From contig NZ_LXFU01000027.1 in assembly GCF_001657485.1 (NCBI RefSeq), positions 62,001 to 126,000 on the forward strand: a stretch of 64,000 bases of DNA, given 5' to 3'. This stretch comes from Rhizobium sp. WYCCWR10014. GTDB taxonomy: Bacteria > Pseudomonadota > Alphaproteobacteria > Rhizobiales > Rhizobiaceae. This document shows, in pieces, positions 53,493 to 62,475 of this stretch. The first letter of the stretch is position 1. Each line of letters begins with the position of its first letter. The position numbers were made by a program, and so were the translations under genes. Below the pieces are notes generated by a model. The model was not told the origin of the DNA and did no database searches. It saw only the letters and a list, made by a program, of their open reading frames with translations.

Positions 53493-54755
53493 TCAGCGGG
53501 CGTCGTCGATCGCCTGGACGAGCTGCTTGACGGCTTCGTCGGAGGTCTTGATCTGGCCGTGGACGAACTTCGAGACGACATCCTTATAGGCATTGGCGAT
53601 CGCCGGCGGAGCGCCGTAGCCTTGCGCCAGCGAGCCGAACAGCGTGCCGCCTTCGTTGGCTGCCTTCAGGTCGGCGATGCCCTTCTTGCCGCAAGCGTCG
53701 AAGTCGGTATCGGGAACGTCGGTACGAGCCGGCACCGAACCCTTGACGACGTTGAAGGCCGACTGGAAGCTCTTCGACAGCGTTGCCGTTGCCAGCGCCA
53801 CCTGGGCCGCCTTGCGGTCGTCTGGAACGTTGAACATGCCGAACATGTCGGAGTTGTAGACCACGCTGCCGTCGGTGCCGGGGAAGCGGTAGCACAGGAA
53901 GTCGGTATCCGGCGTCTTCTTGGCGGCAACGAATTCGCCCTTGGCCCAGTCGCCCATCACCTGCACCAGCGCGTCACCCTTGATGACCATGGCGGTCGCC
54001 AGGTTCCAGTCGCGGCCCGAGAAGTTCGGGTCGACATATTTGATGATCGTCGCCAGATTGTCGAAGGACTTCTTCATCGTGTCGGACTTCAGCGATTCCT
54101 CGTCGAGGTCGTTGAAGGCCTTCTTGTAGAATTCCGGCCCACCGGTCGACAGCACGATGGAATCGAACATCGTCGCTTCCTGCCAGTTCTGACCGCCAAG
54201 GGCGAGCGGGATGACACCTGCGGCCTTGGCCTTGTCGAGCAGCGCGATCAGCTCGTCGAAGGTCTTCGGCTGGGTGCCGCCGATCTTGTCCATCACAGCC
54301 TTGTTGATCCACAGCCAGTTGACCGAGTGGACGTTAACAGGGGCAGCAACCCACTTGCCGTCATAGACCGAGAACTTCTGCAGTGCGGCCGGAACCGACT
54401 TGTCCCAGCCTTCCTTCTTCGCCGTCTCCGTCAGGTCGCCCATGACGCCGGCCTCGGCATAATCGAGCACGGTATAACCCAGCATCTGCGAGGCTGTCGG
54501 ATAGGTGCCGGCCGCCACCATCGCCTTCAGCGCCGTCATCGCCGCATCGCCGCCACCGCCGGCAACCGGAACGTCCTTCCAGGCAAAACCTTCCTTCGAA
54601 AGATCCTGCTTCAATACGTTCAGTGCCGCCGCCTCGCCGCCAGACGTCCACCAGTGCAGCATCTGCACTTCCTTGACGTCGGCGGCGCGTACGGACACGC
54701 TAGCGCTGGCCAGAGCCAATGCGATCATTGCGGTCGTGGTCAAAAACCTGTTCAT
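53493..54755 (-). CDS. Sugar ABC transporter substrate-binding protein
   Basis: A 420-residue periplasmic protein with signal peptide [20 protein letters not shown] and cleavage after VRA. The mature start [16 protein letters not shown] and [17 protein letters not shown] are typical of family 1 (CUT1) binding proteins related to GtsA-type monosaccharide binders. It delivers the substrate to the two permeases downstream. GGGAGG precedes the ATG. This points to a mono- or small saccharide-like ligand, but cyclitols are possible. Confidence 0.92.
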   Translation of the reverse strand: MNRFLTTTAMIALALASASVSVRAADVKEVQMLHWWTSGGEAAALNVLKQDLSKEGFAWKDVPVAGGGGDAAMTALKAMVAAGTYPTASQMLGYTVLDYAEAGVMGDLTETAKKEGWDKSVPAALQKFSVYDGKWVAAPVNVHSVNWLWINKAVMDKIGGTQPKTFDELIALLDKAKAAGVIPLALGGQNWQEATMFDSIVLSTGGPEFYKKAFNDLDEESLKSDTMKKSFDNLATIIKYVDPNFSGRDWNLATAMVIKGDALVQVMGDWAKGEFVAAKKTPDTDFLCYRFPGTDGSVVYNSDMFGMFNVPDDRKAAQVALATATLSKSFQSAFNVVKGSVPARTDVPDTDFDACGKKGIADLKAANEGGTLFGSLAQGYGAPPAIANAYKDVVSKFVHGQIKTSDEAVKQLVQAIDDAR

Positions 54756-54785
54756 CGAAGAACCTCCCAGTTCCAGTTTGGAAGA

Positions 54786-54804
54786 TGCGGGACCCATTCC
54801 CGCA
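54786..54804 (-). other. Small hairpin before the binding-protein gene
   Basis: A perfect 7-bp stem (54786-54792 with 54798-54804) in the 88-base gap between the aldehyde dehydrogenase and the binding-protein gene. It may mark an internal promoter region or mRNA processing site. Confidence 0.35.
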
Positions 54805-54843
54805 CCAATCACCCGCCCTCCCCGGGCGTAGTTTGGCCGCCGG

Positions 54844-56364
54844 CTAAGCCAGCTTTTCCGTCTGCGGCATCCACCAGCTGGTGCGTTTGCCGATATGCAT
54901 GTTGAGCGTCTTGGTCTCGGTGTAATCTTCGACCGCATGGCGGCCGAGCTCACGGCCGAGGCCGCTTTGCTTGTAACCGCCGAAGGGAAGTTCCGAGGCG
55001 CCGTCCATGAAGGTGTTCATCCAGATCGTCCCTGCCCGCACCGACCGGCCGATCGTCAGGCACGTGTCGAAATCGCGGCTCCAGACACCGGCCGACAGGC
55101 CGTAGTCGATGGAATTCGCAATCCTGATGGCTTCGGCGGATGTCTCGAATGTCAGGACCGAAAGCACCGGACCAAAGACTTCCTCGCGCGCCACGGCCAT
55201 ATCGGGGGTGACCTCTTCGAGGATCGTTGGCGACATGAACTGCCCCATGCCGAGATCAAGTGTCTCGCCGCCATGCGCGACCCGGGCACCGCTGCTCCTC
55301 GCGCCGGCGACGTATCCTGATATCTTCTCCAGATGCTCAGGCGTGATGATGGCGCCGACCTGCGTCGAAGGATCGAGCGGGTCGCCGACCTTCACCGCCT
55401 TCGACAGCTCGGCGATCCGCTTGACGACATCGGAAGCGATTGATTTGTGAAGGATCAGCCGCGAGCCGGCATTGCAGCACTCGCCGGCATTGAAGTAGGC
55501 GCCGAAGACCGCGGCATCGATGAAGGCATCGAGATCGGCATCCGGAGAGACGATCTGCGGGTTCTTCCCGCCCAGTTCCAACGAGACCTTCTTCAACGTC
55601 TGCGCGGCATTCGACATGGTCAGCTTTCCGACGCCGGTCGAGCCGGTGAAGGACACCATGTCGACGTCTGGATGGGACGTCATGACCGCTCCGACCTCGG
55701 GTCCCGTACCGGTGACAATGTTCACCACGCCATCCGGAACGCCTGCCTCCTGCAGGATTTCTCCCAGCACCAGCGTCGATCCTGAGGTCAATTCCGAGGG
55801 CTTGACGACGGTCGTGCAGCCAGCGGCCAAGGCGAACGGCAGCTTCTGGCCGACGATCAGGAACGGAAAGTTCCAAGGCGTGATGATCGACACCACGCCG
55901 ATCGCTTCGCGCAAGACGACGCCGAGCGTGCCGTCGCCGAGCGTGTTGTAGCTCTCTCCATGGAGGTCGCGGGCAAGCGCCGCCGCGTAGCGCCATATGT
56001 CAACGGAGCCTGCAATTTCTCCACGCACCTGGCTGATCGGCTTTCCTGCCTCGATAGCATCGAGAAATGCCAGCTCCTCCGCACGCGCGGCGATCAGATC
56101 GGCAGCCTTGAGCAGGATGGCGGAACGTTCGGAAGCGGTCATCCGAGGCCACGGTCCGAGGTCGAAGGCCTTGCGTGCCGCGGCGATAGCACGTTCGGCG
56201 TCCTTCCTGCTGCCGGTCGGAAACCGGCTGACCACGACGCCATGGCTCGGCGCGACACGCTCGATCGGATCGAAGGCACCAGCCTCCCATTTGCCATCGA
56301 TGAGCATCTTGAAATCACGCGCTTTGTGGTCGCTGAGCGCGGTGGGGTTGACGAGAACCGTCAT
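54844..56364 (-). CDS. Aldehyde dehydrogenase family protein
   Basis: A 506-residue NAD(P)-dependent enzyme. The catalytic cysteine is in [12 protein letters not shown] near residue 300, the general-base glutamate in LELGGKNP near 266, the cofactor-loop motif FTGSTGVGK near 242 and the ITPWNFPF motif near 163. It oxidises an aldehyde to the acid. The ATG at 56364 overlaps the stop of the hydratase gene and follows GGGAGA; an ATG at 56370 is an alternative. Confidence 0.94.
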   Translation of the reverse strand: MTVLVNPTALSDHKARDFKMLIDGKWEAGAFDPIERVAPSHGVVVSRFPTGSRKDAERAIAAARKAFDLGPWPRMTASERSAILLKAADLIAARAEELAFLDAIEAGKPISQVRGEIAGSVDIWRYAAALARDLHGESYNTLGDGTLGVVLREAIGVVSIITPWNFPFLIVGQKLPFALAAGCTTVVKPSELTSGSTLVLGEILQEAGVPDGVVNIVTGTGPEVGAVMTSHPDVDMVSFTGSTGVGKLTMSNAAQTLKKVSLELGGKNPQIVSPDADLDAFIDAAVFGAYFNAGECCNAGSRLILHKSIASDVVKRIAELSKAVKVGDPLDPSTQVGAIITPEHLEKISGYVAGARSSGARVAHGGETLDLGMGQFMSPTILEEVTPDMAVAREEVFGPVLSVLTFETSAEAIRIANSIDYGLSAGVWSRDFDTCLTIGRSVRAGTIWMNTFMDGASELPFGGYKQSGLGRELGRHAVEDYTETKTLNMHIGKRTSWWMPQTEKLA

Positions 56365-57143
56365 TACCATTCTCCCTTGAACGTTGCCGGGCGCTTCTCG
56401 CTGAATGATGCGACGCCCTCCTTCAGATCGCCGGTCTTCGCAGCGAGGATCGAGCCCAGGGCTTCGACCGCGGTTCCGTTGTCTTCGCCGTTTGCCGATG
56501 CGATCATCAACTTCGCGATCTCGGTCGCAGCCGGCCCCCTTGCGGCGATCCGCTGCGCATATTCCCGGGCGGCCGCGAGCGCGTTTCCTGTGGGAACAAC
56601 CGCGTCTACGATCCCGAGCAGGCGTGCCTCCTCGGCGGTGAATATCTCGCCGCCCAAGGCCATACGCCGGACGGCCTGCGCCCCGAACCGGCGCACCAGA
56701 CGCTGGGTCCCGGACCAGCCCGGCACCATGCCAAGGCCGGTCTCGGGCAGGCCGATCTTGATCTGTTCCTCGGCGAGGCGAATGTCGGCAACCCCTGCAA
56801 GTTCAAGCCCTCCCCCGAGGGCGTGGCCATTTAGAGCCGCGACCAGCGGTATCCTGAGCGTCGCCAGTCTTTCGAAGATGCGATGGCCGTGCCGAACCCA
56901 GAGATGACCGAACTCCTGAGGCAACATTCCGCCCCAGGCCTTGATATCGCCTCCGGCGGAAAAGCCCTTTCCTTCGCCCGTGAGAATGGCAGCGCGCACA
57001 TTGGCGTTAGCCTCCACCTCGTCGGCCGCATCCGCCAACGCCTTGAGCATGTCGAGGTCGAGCGCGTTCAGCTTCTCCGGACGAGAAATCGTCAGTGTCG
57101 CAACATGTCCATCGACATCAATTCTGACTGTTCCGCTAGCCAT
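56364..57143 (-). CDS. Enoyl-CoA hydratase/isomerase family protein
   Basis: A 259-residue crotonase-fold enzyme. The oxyanion segment FSAGGDIKAWGG is near residue 62. Both catalytic glutamates of hydratases are present (GGGLELAGVAD near 114, GLPETGLGMVPG near 135), so hydration of an enoyl-CoA is likely. Its start overlaps the stop of the CoA-transferase gene by eight bases. Confidence 0.92.
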   Translation of the reverse strand: MASGTVRIDVDGHVATLTISRPEKLNALDLDMLKALADAADEVEANANVRAAILTGEGKGFSAGGDIKAWGGMLPQEFGHLWVRHGHRIFERLATLRIPLVAALNGHALGGGLELAGVADIRLAEEQIKIGLPETGLGMVPGWSGTQRLVRRFGAQAVRRMALGGEIFTAEEARLLGIVDAVVPTGNALAAAREYAQRIAARGPAATEIAKLMIASANGEDNGTAVEALGSILAAKTGDLKEGVASFSEKRPATFKGEW

Positions 57144-58749
57144 GGAAGCTGCCCTTCAGCGTCCGTGCCCCTTTGACCGGAAGCGACAGGCCGATGTTCG
57201 CTTCCCTAAAGAGCTCGGCATCCATCACTTTCAGGTCGGGCGCGACGATCAGCGGAAATTCCGACTGATCGAGGATCTGAGACTGGAGATCGACGCCGGG
57301 CGCAATCTCGGTGAGGACGATACCACCAGGCGTCAGCTTCATCACGCACCGCTCGGTGACATAGGTGATATCCTGCCCCTGCTCGATCGCGCGCCTGCCG
57401 CTGAAAGTGACATGTTCGACCTCGTTCACGAGCTTCTTCAACTTGCCTTCCTTCTCGATGAGAAGAGCCCCATCGGCGATCGAAAGTTTCGCTCCGGCAT
57501 TGAACATGCCGGAGAAGACGATCTTCTTTGCCCGCGCGGTAATGTCGACGAAGCCTCCGGCGCCAGCCGTCACATGCGGCCGGAACGAGAGCTTCGAGAC
57601 GTTGACCGAACCGTCTTTGCCGATCTCGAGGAAGGACAGCAGCGAGGCATCGAAGCCTGCGCCCTGGAAATAGGTGAACTGATAGGGAGACGGCATGTAG
57701 GCGTCGGCATTGGAGGCGCAGCCAAAGGCAAAGTCGAGCAACGGCACCCCACCGACCGCGCCTTGCTCGATGACCCAGGTGACGGCGCCGTGGAGCCCTT
57801 CCTCCAGCAGGATGCGCGGCACGTTGGCCGAGATGCCGAAGCCGAGATTGACGCAGCTCCCCGCCTGAAGTTCCTGCGCGACGCGACGCGCGATGACTTT
57901 CTGAACATTGAACTCCGGAACGCTGAAGCTATCGAGCGGGCGGAAGATCTCCCCGGAAATTGCCGGATCGTATTGCGTCTGCGTCGTCTGCTTCTGCTCC
58001 GGATCGACGATCACATAGTCGACCAGCATTCCAGGCACCCGAACGTCATGGGGTTTCAGCGAGCCTTCCTTGGTGATCCGCTTGACCTGCGCGATGACGA
58101 TGCCGCCGTTGTTGCGTGCGGCAAGCGCCTGATCGAGGCCGCCGAGATAGGCGCCTTCATGTTCATATGTCAGGTTGCCGCGCTCGTCGGCGGTGGTGGC
58201 GCGGATGATCGCGACCTCAGGGACGATCGAGGGAAAGAACAACCAGTCGTCGCCCTCGAAGCGCACACGCTTGACCACCGGATGCTCCGAAGCCAGGCCG
58301 TTCATCGCGCAACCCTGCCGCTCTGGATCGACGAATGTATCGATGCCGATCTTGGTCAGGACACCCGGCCGCTTCGCGGCGGCCTCGCGATGGATGTCGA
58401 AGAGGATACCCGAGGGAATGTTGTAGGCGGGGATTTCGTTGTTGGTGATCATTTGCCAGATCAGCGGCGGCTCGGATGACGACGGGCCGGACGGATAGGA
58501 GCCACCGATGATGCGCTTGAGCAGCCCCTTCTTGGCGATATGGTCGACGCCCTTGATGCCGCTCATGTCGCCGGCAGCGATGGGGTGAATGGTCGTGATA
58601 TCACGGGGATGACCGGTCGCATCGAAACGTTCGCCAATCGCCTTCAGCATGAGGTCCGGGCAACCGAGACCGCTTGAGGAAGACACCGTTACAACAGCGC
58701 CATCCGGGATAAGCGCGGCCGCTTCGGTCGGGGTGAGATACTTCTTCAT
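57136..58749 (-). CDS. Acyl-CoA:acetate/3-ketoacid CoA-transferase, fused subunits
   Basis: A 537-residue protein in which the alpha (about 1-260) and beta (about 280-520) CoA-transferase domains are joined, as in YdiF. The catalytic glutamate lies in VIEQGAVGG near residue 325, and NLGFGIS near 300 is the usual CoA loop. It moves CoA from acetyl-CoA or a similar donor to a carboxylic acid. It is the first enzyme gene after the LacI regulator, ten bases downstream. Confidence 0.93.
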   Translation of the reverse strand: MKKYLTPTEAAALIPDGAVVTVSSSSGLGCPDLMLKAIGERFDATGHPRDITTIHPIAAGDMSGIKGVDHIAKKGLLKRIIGGSYPSGPSSSEPPLIWQMITNNEIPAYNIPSGILFDIHREAAAKRPGVLTKIGIDTFVDPERQGCAMNGLASEHPVVKRVRFEGDDWLFFPSIVPEVAIIRATTADERGNLTYEHEGAYLGGLDQALAARNNGGIVIAQVKRITKEGSLKPHDVRVPGMLVDYVIVDPEQKQTTQTQYDPAISGEIFRPLDSFSVPEFNVQKVIARRVAQELQAGSCVNLGFGISANVPRILLEEGLHGAVTWVIEQGAVGGVPLLDFAFGCASNADAYMPSPYQFTYFQGAGFDASLLSFLEIGKDGSVNVSKLSFRPHVTAGAGGFVDITARAKKIVFSGMFNAGAKLSIADGALLIEKEGKLKKLVNEVEHVTFSGRRAIEQGQDITYVTERCVMKLTPGGIVLTEIAPGVDLQSQILDQSEFPLIVAPDLKVMDAELFREANIGLSLPVKGARTLKGSFHG

Positions 58750-58758
58750 GGGCGTTAC

Positions 58759-59805
58759 TCAGAGTCCTGTTTCGATTTTTACGCTCTTGCGGGCTCCGCA
58801 GCTCTCGCGAACAACCAGCCGAACCGCTGTTGTCACCGTCTCCGCCTCGGCCTTGCCCGCATTGATCTGCTTGAGAAGCAGTTGCGCGCCGCGGCGCCCA
58901 ATGCCCTGCGGATGGACCGAGACCGTCGTGAGCGCGGGAACTGCCGCCTGAGCCTCGATGACGTCGTCGAAACCCACGACCGCGAAGTCGGAGCCGGGCT
59001 CCAGACGGCGCGCACGCAATCCGTCGCAAACACCGAAGGCTACGGCATCGTTGAAGCAGACGGCTGCTGTGGGTTTGTCGGCAAGAACGATTGCTTTTCC
59101 GATCGCCTCCACCCCGCCAGCTCGCGAAGGCGCCGACGAGATGACAAGGTCTTGGTGATAGTCGAGCCCGGCGGCTTCCATGCCGCTTCGGTAACCGGCA
59201 AGGCGGTCGTCGAAGACAGCGGTGTCGGTAAAGCCGCCGAGAAAAGCGATGCGCTTGTGACCAAGCTCTGCCAAGTGCTTGACCGCAGACACCATGCCAG
59301 CCCGGTTGTCGGAGACGACGGACGAGACCTTGGCACCAGGCAGGTTTCTGACGACGACCACCACCGGAATCCCTGCGGCGACGAGCGGCTTGAAGTCTGC
59401 GGCATCGGTGGCGCGAGCCGGCGACACGATGAGCCCCGAAATGCCATGTTCCCGCATCGATGCGACAACCTCACGCTGCCTGTCGATGCTCTCGCTGGTG
59501 TTCGACAGGAATTGCACAAACCCGGCCGACTGAACGACCATATCGACGCCGACCGCCAGCTCAGCGAAGAAGCTGTTCGTCAGGTCGTTCACGACGACCC
59601 CGATGATCCTCGATTTGGCGCCGGCCTGCCGAAGATTGGCTGCGCCGCGATTGTAGACGTAGCCCAGCTCGCGCATCACCGCATTGACCTTGGCACGCGT
59701 CCCCTCGTTGACCAGGGAGGAGCCCTGAAGCACCAGCGAAACCGTCGATTTCGAGACGCCTGCGGCTTTCGCAATGTCGATGACGGTTACCCGCGCCTTT
59801 GTCAC
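58759..59805 (-). CDS. LacI family transcriptional regulator of the twelve-gene operon
   Basis: A 348-residue regulator. The helix-turn-helix (VTVIDIAKAAGVSKSTVSLVLQG) and hinge are at 5-60. The periplasmic-binding-protein-like effector domain fills the rest (IIGVVVNDLTNSFFAELAVG, and VVGFDDVIEAQAAVPAL). It is the first gene of the operon, and operator-like palindromes lie upstream, so it should repress its own operon. The effector is probably the transported compound or an early product. Confidence 0.93.
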   Translation of the reverse strand: MTKARVTVIDIAKAAGVSKSTVSLVLQGSSLVNEGTRAKVNAVMRELGYVYNRGAANLRQAGAKSRIIGVVVNDLTNSFFAELAVGVDMVVQSAGFVQFLSNTSESIDRQREVVASMREHGISGLIVSPARATDAADFKPLVAAGIPVVVVVRNLPGAKVSSVVSDNRAGMVSAVKHLAELGHKRIAFLGGFTDTAVFDDRLAGYRSGMEAAGLDYHQDLVISSAPSRAGGVEAIGKAIVLADKPTAAVCFNDAVAFGVCDGLRARRLEPGSDFAVVGFDDVIEAQAAVPALTTVSVHPQGIGRRGAQLLLKQINAGKAEAETVTTAVRLVVRESCGARKSVKIETGL

Positions 59806-59847
59806 ATTTTCCTCCCGGCGCCAACGTCAACCGATCGCCTTAAATAT

Positions 59848-59861
59848 TTGGAACGTTCCAA
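59848..59861. promoter_or_regulatory. LacI-type operator upstream of the operon
   Basis: The perfect 14-base palindrome TTGGAACGTTCCAA has the central CG typical of LacI-family operators. It stands 43 bases before the LacI start codon, where it would overlap the operon promoter. Confidence 0.75.
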
Positions 59862-59953
59862 TTCTGTCAAGTAAAATTTATACCCGCCGTTATCCATGGA
59901 GAGCATATGCGGCAAATTTCCGGCTCCTCGATTGCCGGAATCTCATCCAAAAA

Positions 59954-59969
59954 ATTGGAACGATCTAAT
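59954..59969. promoter_or_regulatory. Second, degenerate LacI-type operator
   Basis: ATTGGAACGATCTAAT keeps the left half (TTGGAAC) of the first operator exactly, with an imperfect right half. It lies directly before the histidine kinase gene, and its centre is 107 bases from the first operator's centre, about ten helical turns, which would allow DNA looping. Confidence 0.55.
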
Positions 59970-59971
59970 AG

Positions 59972-61759
59972 ATGACCATGACTGAGAGGCATATGTCGAT
60001 ATTTTTCGACCTGCAAAATCGTACGTGGCGCACTACCGCCCGATGCGTTGGCGGCAAAAATGTGGAAGATTCAGGCTCGCCCGGTATTTCCGTCGAAGCG
60101 ATCAATGCGGCGCAATCGGCGGACCTTCCGGTAAAAGCAGGAAGGGCTTCCATTAGCGAAACTTTATCGTTTCTGACCAATGCTACGGATACGTGCAACG
60201 CGCCAGATCTGAAGCAGGGCCGGATGATGTCACACTCGTTTGAATCCATTCTGGAGAGCCTGCCTCAGGGCATTGTTCTGCTTGATCCTGCCGGTATGGT
60301 GACGGCTTTCAATTCACGCACGCTTGATATTCTCGGCCTTCCGCAAGGAGCCATTCGCAAAGGTATGAATATCGACGGATTGCCGGGCACTGCAGACTGC
60401 CGTGCGGTGGCATCCCGGCGATCGATGGCCGGTGGACCGCCGACGTCTCAGTTTGCCCTTTCCGACGGAGGGATGGTCTCATTGACCTGCGCCCCATCGC
60501 GGGATGGAGGTTGGATCCTCAGTTACGAAGACATCTCGACTCTCATTCGCGTCGAAGACAGCCTGACCGAACAACATCGCCGTTTCGACGCAGCCCTCAG
60601 CAACATGCCGCATGGGCTGTGCATGTTCGATTCGACCAAGAATCTGATATTGTGCAACGCCTCCTACGCACGGATGTACAATCTACCGGACCTGCTGACG
60701 AAACCGGGGACGCCACTTGTGGATATCCTGGCCTATCGCAGCCGGGAGGGAAATGGCCCGGCCGATACCACGACCTATTTCGACGTGGTCTTTGAAGCAA
60801 CAGCCCGCGGTGCGCCGGCCAGCCAGAACATCGTCCTGGCCGATGGGCGCATTATCAAGATCACCCATAATCCGATGCAAAGCGGTGGATACGTGGCCAC
60901 CCATGAGGACGTCACCAAGACCGTTCGACTTGCGGAAGAACTGCGCCGGCATCACGATCAACTCGAAGCGACAGTGCAGAGCCGCACGGCGGAAGTCGAG
61001 CGGCAGGCGCGGGAACTCGAGCGCATGCTGGCGCAGGAGCGGAACATCAACGAATTGCAGCGGCAGTTCGTGGCGATGGCATCCCATGAATTCAGGACCC
61101 CGCTGGCCATCATCGACGCTGCTGCCCAGCGGCTGCTGCGAAAAAGGGGGACGGTCGAGCCCGAATTTCTCAGCGACAAGGTCGATCAAATCCGCGCATC
61201 GGTGACCCGGATTGTCGATCTCATGGAGAGCATCCTGTCAGCCGGACGCCTTGATACCGGCAAGATCGATATCAATTACGACGCCTGCGCATTGAAATCA
61301 TTGATAAAAACCTGTTGCGAGCGGCAGTCGACGATCGCAAAGTCGCACAGCTTCGTGCTGGATATCGATGGGCTGCCGGAGTTCATAGATGCCGATCCCC
61401 GCACTTTGGCACAGGTCTTTACCAACCTGCTTTCCAATGCCGTCAAATACGCGCCTGGAACCTCCGAAATTCGCGTCACCGCATGGGCGGAGACAGGAAA
61501 CATCAAAGTTTCGGTTAGCGATGACGGGGTGGGCATCGACCCGGAAGACGTGCCCCGGCTGTTCCAGCGCTATTTTCGGGCCCGGACGTCGACCGGGATT
61601 GCCGGAACCGGTATCGGCCTCAATCTGGTGAAGCAGATCATCGAACTGCACAACGGCTCGATAGAGGTTCGAAGCGCAAGAGGATGCGGATCGACATTCA
61701 CCGTAACTCTTCCCATCAAGAGAAACGGCAAAGCTTCCGCGGCCAATAACGCTGCCTGA
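59972..61759 (+). CDS. PAS-domain hybrid-free sensor histidine kinase
   Basis: A 595-residue cytoplasmic kinase with no transmembrane segment. Two PAS-like domains cover about 90-195 (SILESLPQGIVLLD) and 203-320 (ALSNMPHGLCMFD). A coiled coil covers 320-365. The HisKA domain has His372 in MASHEFRTPL, and the ATPase domain has NLLSNAVKYAP, DDGVGID and GTGIGLNLVKQ. No receiver domain or response regulator is next to it. The start is unclear: ATG 59993 has GAGAGG before it. The first 85 residues have no recognisable domain. Confidence 0.88.
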   Translation: MTMTERHMSIFFDLQNRTWRTTARCVGGKNVEDSGSPGISVEAINAAQSADLPVKAGRASISETLSFLTNATDTCNAPDLKQGRMMSHSFESILESLPQGIVLLDPAGMVTAFNSRTLDILGLPQGAIRKGMNIDGLPGTADCRAVASRRSMAGGPPTSQFALSDGGMVSLTCAPSRDGGWILSYEDISTLIRVEDSLTEQHRRFDAALSNMPHGLCMFDSTKNLILCNASYARMYNLPDLLTKPGTPLVDILAYRSREGNGPADTTTYFDVVFEATARGAPASQNIVLADGRIIKITHNPMQSGGYVATHEDVTKTVRLAEELRRHHDQLEATVQSRTAEVERQARELERMLAQERNINELQRQFVAMASHEFRTPLAIIDAAAQRLLRKRGTVEPEFLSDKVDQIRASVTRIVDLMESILSAGRLDTGKIDINYDACALKSLIKTCCERQSTIAKSHSFVLDIDGLPEFIDADPRTLAQVFTNLLSNAVKYAPGTSEIRVTAWAETGNIKVSVSDDGVGIDPEDVPRLFQRYFRARTSTGIAGTGIGLNLVKQIIELHNGSIEVRSARGCGSTFTVTLPIKRNGKASAANNAA

Positions 61760-61817
61760 CAGGATTGCTGTCCTGCATATCTACCCTATCCTTCTCACAA
61801 TAGAGGAGGATCATGCC

Positions 61818-62435
61818 ATGGCTTTCATTCACACCCCCAATGCATCCGCCAGCGAGAAGACGACGTCGATGTATGCGTCGGCCGAGGCGAATTATGGTTA
61901 TCTGCCGAACATGTATCGGGCCTTCGGCCATCGGCCGGAGGTGATGGAGAGCTGGGCGGCGCTGCTTTCGAGCATTCGCGGCCATATGAGCTTGCGGCGC
62001 TACGAACTGGTGACGCTGGCGGCGGCCAAGGAGCTCAAATCCTCGTATTGCATGCTGGCGCACGGCTCGGTGCTGCTGCGCGAGGGTTTCACCAGCGACG
62101 GGCTGACGGCTGTTGTCAACGAGACGGAGAAGGCGCCGATCGATGCCGGCGAACGCGCGATCATGGCCTTTGCCGCCAAGGTGGCACGCGATGCAACGTC
62201 GGTGACGCAGCAGGACATCGACGGGCTGAAGAAACACGGGCTGAGCGATGCCGATGTCTTCGACGTCACGGCTGCGGCAGCGGCCCGGTGTTTCTTCTCG
62301 AAAATGTTGGATGCGCTGGGCGCTGCACCCGACCATGCCTATATCGAGCGGCTGGAGCCGAATGTGCGAAAGACGCTCAGCGTCGGCCGAGAGGTCGAGC
62401 GGCCTCTGGCGCCGTCACCGTCTCGCGCGCAATGA
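61818..62435 (+). CDS. Peroxidase-related AhpD/CMD-fold protein
   Basis: A 205-residue helical protein of the carboxymuconolactone decarboxylase/AhpD superfamily. The motif SSYCMLAHG near residue 75 keeps one cysteine and the histidine where AhpD has CxxC and His. Such uncharacterised peroxidase-related enzymes probably reduce hydroperoxides or act as redox relays. A GAGGAGG stretch precedes the ATG. It stands alone. Confidence 0.82.
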   Translation: MAFIHTPNASASEKTTSMYASAEANYGYLPNMYRAFGHRPEVMESWAALLSSIRGHMSLRRYELVTLAAAKELKSSYCMLAHGSVLLREGFTSDGLTAVVNETEKAPIDAGERAIMAFAAKVARDATSVTQQDIDGLKKHGLSDADVFDVTAAAAARCFFSKMLDALGAAPDHAYIERLEPNVRKTLSVGREVERPLAPSPSRAQ

Positions 62436-62475
62436 TGCGAGGACGGAGGTGCCAGGACGCCTGGTCCTGCGGCCC

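Noticed and set aside
53475..54905. A 476-codon plus-strand frame opposite the sugar-binding protein
   Set aside because: The minus strand has a signal peptide, ribosome-binding site and family match; the plus frame does not.
56941..58479. A 512-codon plus-strand frame opposite the hydratase and CoA-transferase genes
   Set aside because: It is antisense to two confirmed enzymes and shows no domain.
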